Shown one piece after another: positions 1 through 5,231 of a DNA stretch of 5,862 nt; position 1 is the first letter of the stretch; every line of letters begins with the position of its first letter. Location of the stretch: NCBI GenBank assembly GCA_913063005.1, contig CAJXZI010000136.1, positions 1 through 5,862 of the forward strand, given 5' to 3'. Made by a program: the position numbers and the translations under genes. Below the pieces are notes generated by a model, which was not told the origin of the DNA, did no database searches, and saw nothing but the letters and a program-made list of their open reading frames with translations. The DNA is from an uncultured Halieaceae bacterium. GTDB taxonomy: Bacteria > Pseudomonadota > Gammaproteobacteria > Pseudomonadales > Halieaceae.

Positions 1-146
1 CTATCGAAACACTCGTTGTATCCGTATACGATGATGTGCCTGAAACGATGCACCGATGGGCGCAGCTTTCGCTACTCGCGCATCTATTGAAACTTGAAAT
101 TGAAGGCCGGGCTCAGCAGGAGGCCGGTGTGTGGTCACTCACCTAG
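1..146 (+). CDS. MBL-fold metallo-hydrolase, C-terminal end (partial)
   Basis: The open frame enters from the left edge (first full codon at 3) and stops at TAG 144-146, giving the last 47 residues of a protein. The tail contains TMHRWAQLSLLAHLLKLEIE followed by an EGRA-type turn and a final VWSL. This resembles the small C-terminal winged-helix domain of LACTB2-like metallo-beta-lactamase-fold hydrolases, in which a helix with the pattern A-x-x-S-x-x-A-H-L-x-K-L is followed by a G-x-(A/V) turn and a W. The zinc-binding HxHxDH core lies outside the window, so catalytic competence and substrate cannot be judged. The acyl-CoA ligase starts 74 nt downstream, so the two could be co-transcribed. 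Family assignment is by recognition of a short tail and is moderate. Confidence 0.6.
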   Translation, partial: IETLVVSVYDDVPETMHRWAQLSLLAHLLKLEIEGRAQQEAGVWSLT

Positions 147-220
147 TCGTCCTAGAGAACGATCGCTCGAACATACTAACGATAACAGCTAAACATAAAC
201 GCTATACAGAGAGGTAAATC

Positions 221-1846
221 ATGCAAGGCTTGATGATGGATTTCCCACTGACGATTACGTCAATCATGGAGCACGCAGAACGTGTGCACGGAGCGCAGGA
301 GATCGTATCCGTAACGCGAGACAACCCCAGGCACCGCTACACCTACGCTGACGCATTCGGTCGAGTGCGCCAGCTCGCTAACGCCATGAATGCCTGGGGC
401 ATGTCACCCAGCGATCGTATTGCGACGCTTGCTTGGAATGACTATCGGCACTTTGAGACCTACTACGCCTCTGCGTGCTCGGGCTATGTGTGCCATACCA
501 TTAACCCGCGTCTCTTCCCCGAACAGATTGTCTACATCATCAATCACGCAGAAGACCAGTACGTATTTTTAGACCCTGACTTCTGGCCGTTGATCGAGCA
601 GGTCGCTCCACAGTGTCCCGGTGTGAAGGGTTGGGTCGTGATGACCAGCGCCGAACACATGCCAGAGACGTCTTTGGAAAATGTACACTGCTACGAAGAT
701 GTTATCGCGGGTCAGTCTAATAGCTTCGAGTGGCCTGCAATCGACGAAAACGAAGCGTGCGCACTTTGCTACACCTCTGGCACCACGGGTAACCCCAAAG
801 GTGTTCTCTACAGCCATCGTTCTACTGTGTTGCACACTTACGCCACGATGATGCCGGACTCGATGAATATTTCGTCTGCAGATGTGGTACTCCCCATTGT
901 TCCTATGTTCCACGTCAACGCCTGGGGTAACCCCTACGCCTGTCCTGTAGCGGGCGCAAAGATGGTAATGCCTGGCAATAAGATGGGTGATGGTCCAACG
1001 CTGGCGGCGCTGATCAACGAAGAGGGTGTCACCATGTCAGCGGGAGTGCCTACCGTTTGGTTGAATCTGCTCGCACACTTGCGAGCCAGCGGTGAGCGCG
1101 TTGATACGCTGCAGCGCGTTGTTGTTGGCGGCTCAGCCTGTCCGCTCTCAGTGATGGAGGAGTTTGATACCTACGGTGTAGATACTCGCCACGCCTGGGG
1201 GATGACGGAAATGAGTCCACTGGGTACATCGAACTCTTCGGGCGCTCGACGAAACCAATACGACGCCGAGACCTTTGCCAATATGCGAACCAATGTGGGT
1301 CAGCCCATCTTTGGGGTTGAGGTGAAGATCACCGACGACGATAACAAGGAATTGCCTTGGGACGGCGTGGCCTTCGGTGCGCTTAAAGTGCGTGGACCAT
1401 GGATTTGCTCAAGTTACTTCAAGCTCGACGGTAGCTCTGCGCACGAGGAAGACGGTTGGTTTGAAACAGGCGACGTTGCCAGCATCGATGCTCGCGGTAA
1501 CGTATCGATTACCGACCGTACGAAAGATGTGATTAAGTCGGGCGGTGAGTGGATCTCATCGATCGAGGTGGAGAACTGCGCGACAGGTCATCCCATGGTG
1601 GCCGAGGCTGCGGTTATTGGCCGCATCCACCCCAAATGGGGCGAGCGTCCATTGTTGATTGTGGTGAAGAATGGCGAGGGTGATGTCACACCCGATGAAC
1701 TCAAAACCTTCTTGGATGGCAAGATTGCGAAATGGTGGATTCCAGATGATGTTCAGTACATCGAGGAAATGCCACACACTGCGACGGGCAAAATCCAGAA
1801 GATGAAGCTGCGGGAAATGTTTGACGACTACCAGTTCCCGGCTTAA
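221..1846 (+). CDS. AlkK-family fatty acyl-CoA ligase (AMP-forming)
   Basis: This 541-residue enzyme belongs to the adenylate-forming superfamily. Members activate a fatty acid with ATP and then transfer it to CoA, feeding beta-oxidation or lipid synthesis. The P-loop motif YTSGTTGNPKG is at residues 184-194, followed by YSHRSTVLH. The A5 motif WGMTE is at 326-330. The ribose-binding Asp is D418 in WFETGD, and the hinge region DRTKDVIKSGGEW is at 432-444. The catalytic C-terminal lysine is K524 in TATGKIQK. The N-terminus (MQGLMMDFPLTITSIMEHAE), the CHTINPRLF and MFHVNAWG segments, and the length closely match Pseudomonas AlkK, a medium-chain acyl-CoA ligase of about 546 residues. Chain-length preference cannot be read from sequence, so no symbol is assigned. 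The start is supported by GAGG at 211-214, six nt before ATG. A strong terminator follows the stop codon. Confidence 0.95.
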   Translation: MQGLMMDFPLTITSIMEHAERVHGAQEIVSVTRDNPRHRYTYADAFGRVRQLANAMNAWGMSPSDRIATLAWNDYRHFETYYASACSGYVCHTINPRLFPEQIVYIINHAEDQYVFLDPDFWPLIEQVAPQCPGVKGWVVMTSAEHMPETSLENVHCYEDVIAGQSNSFEWPAIDENEACALCYTSGTTGNPKGVLYSHRSTVLHTYATMMPDSMNISSADVVLPIVPMFHVNAWGNPYACPVAGAKMVMPGNKMGDGPTLAALINEEGVTMSAGVPTVWLNLLAHLRASGERVDTLQRVVVGGSACPLSVMEEFDTYGVDTRHAWGMTEMSPLGTSNSSGARRNQYDAETFANMRTNVGQPIFGVEVKITDDDNKELPWDGVAFGALKVRGPWICSSYFKLDGSSAHEEDGWFETGDVASIDARGNVSITDRTKDVIKSGGEWISSIEVENCATGHPMVAEAAVIGRIHPKWGERPLLIVVKNGEGDVTPDELKTFLDGKIAKWWIPDDVQYIEEMPHTATGKIQKMKLREMFDDYQFPA

Positions 1847-1865
1847 GTCGCGGAAATGACAGACG

Positions 1866-1891
1866 AAGCCCCGCTCTCGCGGGGCTTTTTT
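1866..1891 (+). terminator. Rho-independent terminator after the acyl-CoA ligase
   Basis: The arm AAGCCCCGC (1866-1874) pairs perfectly with GCGGGGCTT (1879-1887) around a TCTC loop. The hairpin runs into six T residues (1886-1891). It begins 20 nt after the ligase stop codon and should end that transcript, so ampG needs its own promoter. Confidence 0.93.
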
Positions 1892-1933
1892 ATGTCTGCC
1901 TCTAAAGCGCGGTGACCCCGCCGGGCAACCCCC

Positions 1934-2038
1934 AAGCCTTTTTTGCACATGACCTTTCTGCACAGAGCTCTCGTGCAAAGGACTCTCGTGCACAGGACTT
2001 CTATGAACAAGCCTTTTGTGCCCAAGTCTTTTGTATAA
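1934..2038. repeat. Array 1: seven imperfect 15-bp direct repeats
   Basis: Seven head-to-tail units of exactly 15 nt lie at 1934, 1949, 1964, 1979, 1994, 2009 and 2024. The approximate consensus is AAGACTTTTGTGCAC. The best-conserved neighbours, at 1964 and 1979, agree at 12 of 15 positions and share CTCTCGTGCA. There are no unique spacers between units. The array fills most of the 244-bp gap between the ligase and ampG and ends 52 nt before the ampG start. Because 15 is a multiple of three, several frames give pentapeptide-periodic peptides on both strands, but none has a convincing start signal. I treat it as non-coding. It may contribute to the ampG promoter. Confidence 0.85.
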
Positions 2039-2060
2039 CTGCTGTGTATGGGACTATGTT
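2031..2060 (+). promoter_or_regulatory. Possible sigma-70 promoter for ampG
   Basis: TTGTAT (2031-2036) and TATGTT (2055-2060) are separated by 18 nt and could serve as weak -35 and -10 boxes 30 nt before the ampG start. The -35 candidate lies inside the last unit of repeat array 1. A promoter is expected in this gap because a strong terminator closes the preceding gene, but these boxes match the consensus only partly. Confidence 0.3.
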
Positions 2061-2090
2061 TTGGCGAAAAATAAGCAGTAGAAAATAGCC

Positions 2091-3368
2091 ATGTCCGAAT
2101 CCACGCCTTCTTTTTGGCAGCAGCTCCTAGGGCGGCGCATGATTATCTGCGTCTTCACGGGGTTTGCCTCTGGGATGCCGCTGTATTTGCTTCTGCAACT
2201 TGTGCCTGCTTGGCTAAGAGACAGTGGTGTATCCCTGGCAGAAATCGGTCTCTTTGCTCTGGTTGGTTTGCCTTACACCTGGAAGGTTATGTGGGCGCCA
2301 CTCATGGACCGGTTTAGCTTGCCGTTGGGTTTGCGCCGTGGCTGGATGCTACTCACGCAAATAGGGTTGATCCTCTCGATTGGGTTTATGGGGTCGATCG
2401 ATCCGTCAGCCAATCTCAGTCTGGTCGCTGTTATGGCAACCATCATCGCTGTTTTCAGTGCCTCTCAAGATGTCGCCATCGACGCCTATCGGCGAGAGCT
2501 CTTGTCCGATGAAGAACTCGGTTTTGGAAACTCCGTCCACGTCCAGGCTTACAGAATTTCGAGTCTGATTCCGGGTTCGCTCGCGCTGATTTTGGCAGAT
2601 CAGCTGCCCTGGGGGCTGGTGTTTTGGGTTACTGCCGCCTTTATGGGGGTTGGTGTAGGTTTGAGCCTTTTTGTCAGTGAGCCCGAGCGTCCAGCGCTAC
2701 AACAGCGCGATATCTATACGACGGTAGTCAAGCCATTTACCGACTACATCGACCGGCGAGGTGTCAAAGGCGTTCTGCTCGCGATGGTGTTTATGGTGCT
2801 CTACAAGCTGGGCGATAACATGGCGACTGCTCTATCGACCCCTTTTTATCTAGACTTAGGTTTTACCAAAACTGAGATCGGTATTTGGGCAAAGAACGCG
2901 GGCTTGTGGAGTAGCATTGCCGGCGCTATGTTGGGCGGCGCCATTATGCTGCGTATCAGCATCAATAAAGCACTCTGGTTATTCGGATTCGTCCAGTTAT
3001 TAAGTATTGGCGGGTTTGCCATCCTTGCGCTGAGCGGTCCCATTGTTTGGCTACTTGCCGCTGTTATTAGTTTTGAATATCTGGGCGTTGGACTCGGCAC
3101 TGCGGCTTTTGTGGCTTATATGGCAAGAGAGTCCAGCCGAACTTTTGCCGCAACGCAGTTTGCCTTGTTCACCGCATTGGCTGCGTTTCCGCGGTCCATG
3201 GCAAACGCCGCCACAGGCTTTTTGGTTGAGAGTGTCGGTTGGGTTGAGTTCTTCCTTATCTGTATGCTCGCAGCTGTTCCGGGGATGTTGCTGCTCCTTT
3301 GGGTGGCGCCTTGGACTGCCGACGAGAGCGATCTTGATAAGAGGGCTGCCGATGAGAGATTCCGATAA
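2091..3368 (+). CDS. ampG: AmpG-type muropeptide permease (MFS)
   Basis: This is a 425-residue polytopic inner-membrane protein of the major facilitator superfamily. AmpG proteins import GlcNAc-anhydroMurNAc peptides released by wall turnover. This supports peptidoglycan recycling and, where an AmpR/AmpC system exists, beta-lactamase induction. AmpG hallmarks are GFASGMP at 24-30, WAPLMDR at 68-74, SASQDVAIDAYRRELL at 123-138, YKLGD at 238-242, FEYLGVGLGTAAFVA at 328-342 and FAATQFALFTALAA at 352-365. About 12 hydrophobic segments are visible. It is shorter than E. coli AmpG (491 residues) and lacks its two extra C-terminal helices. The ribosome-binding site is weak (AGTAGAA). The C-terminus DLDKRAADERFR is encoded by the first units of repeat array 2, and the TAA at 3366-3368 lies within the array just after a 13-nt unit. 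The native tail may therefore have been longer. Confidence 0.9.
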   Translation: MSESTPSFWQQLLGRRMIICVFTGFASGMPLYLLLQLVPAWLRDSGVSLAEIGLFALVGLPYTWKVMWAPLMDRFSLPLGLRRGWMLLTQIGLILSIGFMGSIDPSANLSLVAVMATIIAVFSASQDVAIDAYRRELLSDEELGFGNSVHVQAYRISSLIPGSLALILADQLPWGLVFWVTAAFMGVGVGLSLFVSEPERPALQQRDIYTTVVKPFTDYIDRRGVKGVLLAMVFMVLYKLGDNMATALSTPFYLDLGFTKTEIGIWAKNAGLWSSIAGAMLGGAIMLRISINKALWLFGFVQLLSIGGFAILALSGPIVWLLAAVISFEYLGVGLGTAAFVAYMARESSRTFAATQFALFTALAAFPRSMANAATGFLVESVGWVEFFLICMLAAVPGMLLLLWVAPWTADESDLDKRAADERFR

Positions 3369-3453
3369 GAGTGGCTCCGATGTGCGTGGCTCTGATGGGA
3401 AGGGCTTCAATCAGACGGGCTCCGATGCGCGTGGTTCTGATGCGTTGTAAGAG
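3336..3453. repeat. Array 2: 15-bp direct repeats across the ampG stop codon
   Basis: Eight units begin with GAT or AAT at 3336, 3351, 3364, 3379, 3394, 3409, 3424 and 3439. All are 15 nt except the second (3351-3363), which is 13 nt. The consensus is about GATGNGMGTGGCTCC. The units at 3379 and 3424 agree at 13 of 15 positions, and the last unit is degenerate. The first units encode the C-terminus of AmpG. After the 13-nt unit the ampG frame meets TAA at 3366. The frame in phase with the remaining units encodes pentapeptides such as DKSGS and DVRGS and stops at 3448-3450. No spacers are present, so this is not CRISPR. Confidence 0.85.
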
Positions 3454-3472
3454 GGCGACGAGGCCCTTGTTT
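3452..3472 (+). terminator. Weak candidate terminator after ampG
   Basis: AGGGC (3452-3456) can pair with GCCCT (3463-3467) around a six-base loop, followed by the T-rich run TTGTTT. The five-base-pair stem is short and the T run is interrupted, so the termination strength is doubtful. Its position just after repeat array 2 suits the end of the ampG transcript. Confidence 0.35.
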
Positions 3473-3671
3473 CACGTGATTAAATTGTTTCGCCTGATTA
3501 ACGTGTCCACTCTGCAGGATCAATGGCCTCAGTCGTGTCCGCTCTCTCTGATCTGTGAACCGATATTGCCTAGGAGGTCTGACGACCCCAACGCTCGCTC
3601 CGCAACAGCGATTTATCGTCGAAACGTTAAATGCGTATCTGCCTCGGGTTTCTCCGCAGGGCCCTTTATGC
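3473..3671. other. Intergenic stretch with no supported gene
   Basis: About 200 bp between ampG with array 2 and array 3. Short open frames cross it (3371-3694 and 3555-3758 on the + strand). They start or end inside the repeat arrays, use GTG starts without a placed ribosome-binding site, and have no recognisable product. An isolated AGGAGG at 3572-3577 resembles a Shine-Dalgarno sequence but has no ATG or GTG at suitable spacing. Any promoter for the exported protein downstream must lie here, but I could not identify boxes with confidence. Confidence 0.4.
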
Positions 3672-3805
3672 GTTGCCTGTTCAAGGTTTTCTAGTCATGC
3701 GTTTTCTAGTCCTGCGTTTTCTAGTTATGCGTTTTCGGGGCATGTGTTTTCTGGTTAAGAGTTCGCTGGTTTCGAGTTCCCTGTTTGTGAGTGCGTTGGC
3801 ATTCG
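3672..3805. repeat. Array 3: 15-bp direct repeats encoding a signal-peptide N-region
   Basis: Seven 15-nt units start at 3686, 3701, 3716, 3731, 3746, 3761 and 3776. They are flanked by a degenerate 14-nt unit at 3672 and a degenerate unit at 3791. The core unit is GTTTTCTAGTCATGC. The units at 3701 and 3716 each differ from the one at 3686 at a single position, while later units decay towards GTTCCCTGTTTGTGA. In the frame of the downstream gene the array encodes pentapeptides such as MRFLV, LRFLV and MRFRG, merging into the hydrophobic core of the signal peptide. Three units contain CTAG, at 3691, 3706 and 3721. Confidence 0.88.
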
Positions 3806-4236
3806 CCTCTGAAGAGCTGGCTCACCAAACAGGTGACAAGGTTGAATCTATTAGCGCCTCCGTTGTCGGCTCGTTACTCAGTACTGATCAGATTCTAGAA
3901 ACCTTTTCGGACACGCTCGATCGGGGAGCCGTTCAAGGTGGAAGCGGGATTTCAGCCGAGACCCGTTGGTACGCGGGCGGTCGCTTTGAGACACGTTGGT
4001 GGCGCGAGGGCGAGGGCGATGATGCGCCCAACAAAGTCAATCGGGTAACGGGTCAATGGACGGCGAAAAATAACCAGCGTTGTGTCGTCTTTGATCATGC
4101 GCCAGATGACCCGTGGCAGTGCGCTGCTGTATTTCAAAGTGATGACGGTAGACTGGTTTCGCTCAACCCTGACGGTAGCGTGCACGGGGTTCACCAAATA
4201 GCGCCGCTTGAATTATCTGCTGAAGACCCGCACTAA
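3697..4236 (+). CDS. Putative exported protein of unknown function
   Basis: A 179-residue protein from ATG 3697. In-frame alternatives are ATG at 3631 (directly after an in-frame TAA), 3727 and 3742. AAGG at 3683-3686 is ten nt before 3697 and is the only, weak, Shine-Dalgarno support. An Arg-rich N-region is followed by a hydrophobic run ending LFVSALAFA before SEE, a good Sec signal-peptidase I site after about residue 37. The mature part has WYAGGRFETRWW, VTGQW and two cysteines (C129 in QRCVVFD and C142 in WQCAAVF) that could form a disulphide, then LVSLNPDGSVHGVHQI near the C-terminus. This suggests a small beta-rich periplasmic domain, but I recognise no family with confidence. The signal peptide is encoded largely by repeat array 3. 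fxsA starts 66 nt downstream and may be co-transcribed. Confidence 0.75.
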   Translation: MRFLVLRFLVMRFRGMCFLVKSSLVSSSLFVSALAFASEELAHQTGDKVESISASVVGSLLSTDQILETFSDTLDRGAVQGGSGISAETRWYAGGRFETRWWREGEGDDAPNKVNRVTGQWTAKNNQRCVVFDHAPDDPWQCAAVFQSDDGRLVSLNPDGSVHGVHQIAPLELSAEDPH

Positions 4237-4302
4237 TACCCCTTACCGCGCAGCCGGTGCTGGAATAGACTGATGCGACTGATGTAGCCGAGGAACAGCC
4301 AA

Positions 4303-4752
4303 ATGCCATTTCTGCTGCTTGCCTATCCCTTCCTGGAGTTTTGGTCACTGTTGGAGCTGAGCGCTCAGGCAGGCGCTCTCGCAACGATCGTCTACATTTT
4401 ACTTATGATCGTTCTCGGCTACTGGCTGCTTCAGATGGCGGGACGCTCAGCACTACTGACGGCAGGTCGCTTTCCCTCGGCTGCTGCACTTCGGGGGCAG
4501 TTGTTTGCAGGCGAGATCAGCGTCGCCTTTGGTGCGGTGCTGTTAATGATCCCCGGTTTAATTTCCGACGTCCTCGCGCTGTATGTTTTCTTGCGGGCAG
4601 CCTTGAAAGCGGTTTTCGGGGAAGGCGGTTTGCGCCAGGGGCCTCGCACCGCACAGCCCGAGCGAGATATCCCGAATCGGACAGCCAACAGCGAGACCGA
4701 GCGGGGGCCTGTGACCCTTGAGGGCGATTTTTCTCGCGTCGACGACGACTAA
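4303..4752 (+). CDS. fxsA: FxsA-family inner-membrane protein
   Basis: A 149-residue membrane protein. E. coli FxsA (158 residues) is a cytoplasmic-membrane protein whose overproduction relieves F-plasmid exclusion of phage T7. Its normal cellular role is unclear. Hydrophobic segments lie at about 2-19, 24-46 and 73-98. The last contains the family signature GAVLLMIPGLISD at 77-89, corresponding to GLLLLIPGFFTD in E. coli. The cytoplasmic tail is polar and ends EGDFSRVDDD, echoing the DGEYQRKDD tail of the E. coli protein. The start is supported by GAGGA at 4290-4294, eight nt before ATG. Its position immediately upstream of groES is the same general neighbourhood as in E. coli and many other gammaproteobacteria, which strengthens the call. 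No clear terminator separates it from the groES regulatory region. Confidence 0.92.
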   Translation: MPFLLLAYPFLEFWSLLELSAQAGALATIVYILLMIVLGYWLLQMAGRSALLTAGRFPSAAALRGQLFAGEISVAFGAVLLMIPGLISDVLALYVFLRAALKAVFGEGGLRQGPRTAQPERDIPNRTANSETERGPVTLEGDFSRVDDD

Positions 4753-4783
4753 AAGCCCCTCCCATTAGTTACCTTTTCGACTC

Positions 4784-4816
4784 TTTTTAGCACTCTCGGC
4801 CTTTGAGTGCTAAAAA
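4784..4816. promoter_or_regulatory. CIRCE operator (HrcA-binding site) upstream of groES
   Basis: TTAGCACTC (4787-4795), a nine-base spacer (4796-4804) and GAGTGCTAA (4805-4813) match the canonical CIRCE element exactly. The perfect inverted repeat extends outward to 12-bp arms (4784-4795 and 4805-4816). CIRCE is the operator of the heat-shock repressor HrcA, so an hrcA gene is expected elsewhere in the genome. The element ends upstream of the sigma-32 -35 box rather than overlapping the expected transcription start. Confidence 0.96.
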
Positions 4817-4819
4817 AGG

Positions 4820-4848
4820 CTTGAAATTGTTTTTTGAGTCCCCATTAT
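4820..4848 (+). promoter_or_regulatory. Sigma-32 heat-shock promoter of groES-groEL
   Basis: CTTGAAA (4820-4826), a 13-nt spacer and CCCCATTAT (4840-4848) match the RpoH consensus CTTGAAA-N11-16-CCCCATNT almost perfectly. The predicted start is near 4855, giving a leader of about 50 nt. A sigma-70 reading of the same DNA is possible (TTGAAA, 16 nt, CATTAT), so housekeeping transcription could share this site. Confidence 0.9.
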
Positions 4849-4905
4849 TCCCTCAGCCCTCTCTGGGGGATAACTAAGTAATCGTCATTTTGGAGATTGA
4901 AACCC

Positions 4906-5196
4906 ATGAATATTCGTCCGTTGTACGACCGAGTTGTCGTTCGTCGTAAGGAAGAAGAAGAGACCTCGGCTGGTGGCATCGTCCTCCCAGGTTCAGCAAA
5001 AGAAAAGCCTAATCAGGGTGAAGTGGTTGCAGTTGGTGCCGGCAAAGTGCTGGACAACGGTGAGCAGCGCCCTCTGACAGTTCAGGTTGGCGACAAGATC
5101 GTTTTCGGTCAGTACGCAGGCAGCAACACCATCGAAGTGGATGGTGAAGAGCTGATCCTCATGAGCGAAGGCGAAATCTACGCCGTTATCGACTAA
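4906..5196 (+). CDS. groES: Co-chaperonin GroES
   Basis: A 96-residue co-chaperonin, close to the 97 residues of E. coli GroES. It forms the heptameric lid that caps GroEL and closes the folding chamber in the cytoplasm. The N-terminus MNIRPLYDRVVVRRKEEEE, the mobile loop with GGIVLPG at about 23-29 that contacts GroEL, the GEVVAVG segment and the final EGEIYAVID are all typical. The start is ATG 4906 with GGAG at 4892-4895 ten nt upstream. An in-frame TTG at 4897 would add three residues but would sit almost on the ribosome-binding site and depart from the conserved MNIRPL start. groEL follows after 35 nt in the same operon, driven by the sigma-32 promoter and CIRCE region upstream. Confidence 0.98.
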   Translation: MNIRPLYDRVVVRRKEEEETSAGGIVLPGSAKEKPNQGEVVAVGAGKVLDNGEQRPLTVQVGDKIVFGQYAGSNTIEVDGEELILMSEGEIYAVID

Positions 5197-5231
5197 ACAC
5201 TACAGTCCAACGATAGTTAAGGAATTTAGAC

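Noticed and set aside
1556..2025. Minus-strand open frames (1556-1993 and 1843-2025) with pentapeptide-like sequence
   Set aside because: They run antisense through the ligase end, the terminator and array 1. The periodic peptide follows from the 15-bp repeat, and there is no supported start or recognisable protein.
3364..3450. Pentapeptide-repeat protein (Pfam PF00805 type)
   Set aside because: The five-residue periodicity is real, but the residues do not follow the A(D/N)LxX pattern of that fold. It reflects the 15-bp DNA period.
3631..3696. Upstream ATG 3631 for the exported protein
   Set aside because: It lacks a Shine-Dalgarno sequence, follows directly on a TAA, and would place 22 extra residues before an already complete signal peptide. 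It cannot be fully excluded.
3371..3758. Plus-strand open frames 3371-3694 and 3555-3758 between ampG and the exported protein
   Set aside because: Both use GTG starts without a placed ribosome-binding site. Their repetitive parts are the alternate frames of arrays 2 and 3, and the middle shows no known domain. They could hold a decayed gene remnant, but nothing supports it.
1934..3805. CRISPR array
   Set aside because: The 15-nt units are directly adjacent with no unique spacers, units are shorter than CRISPR repeats, and no cas genes are present.
4784..4835. CIRCE hairpin read as a terminator for fxsA
   Set aside because: The inverted repeat matches the CIRCE consensus exactly, and the bases directly after its arm are GGCTTGAAA, not a T run. 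The T run at 4830-4835 is too far away.
4897..4905. TTG start for GroES three codons upstream
   Set aside because: It would lie one nucleotide from the GGAG ribosome-binding site and add residues before the conserved MNIRPL start.
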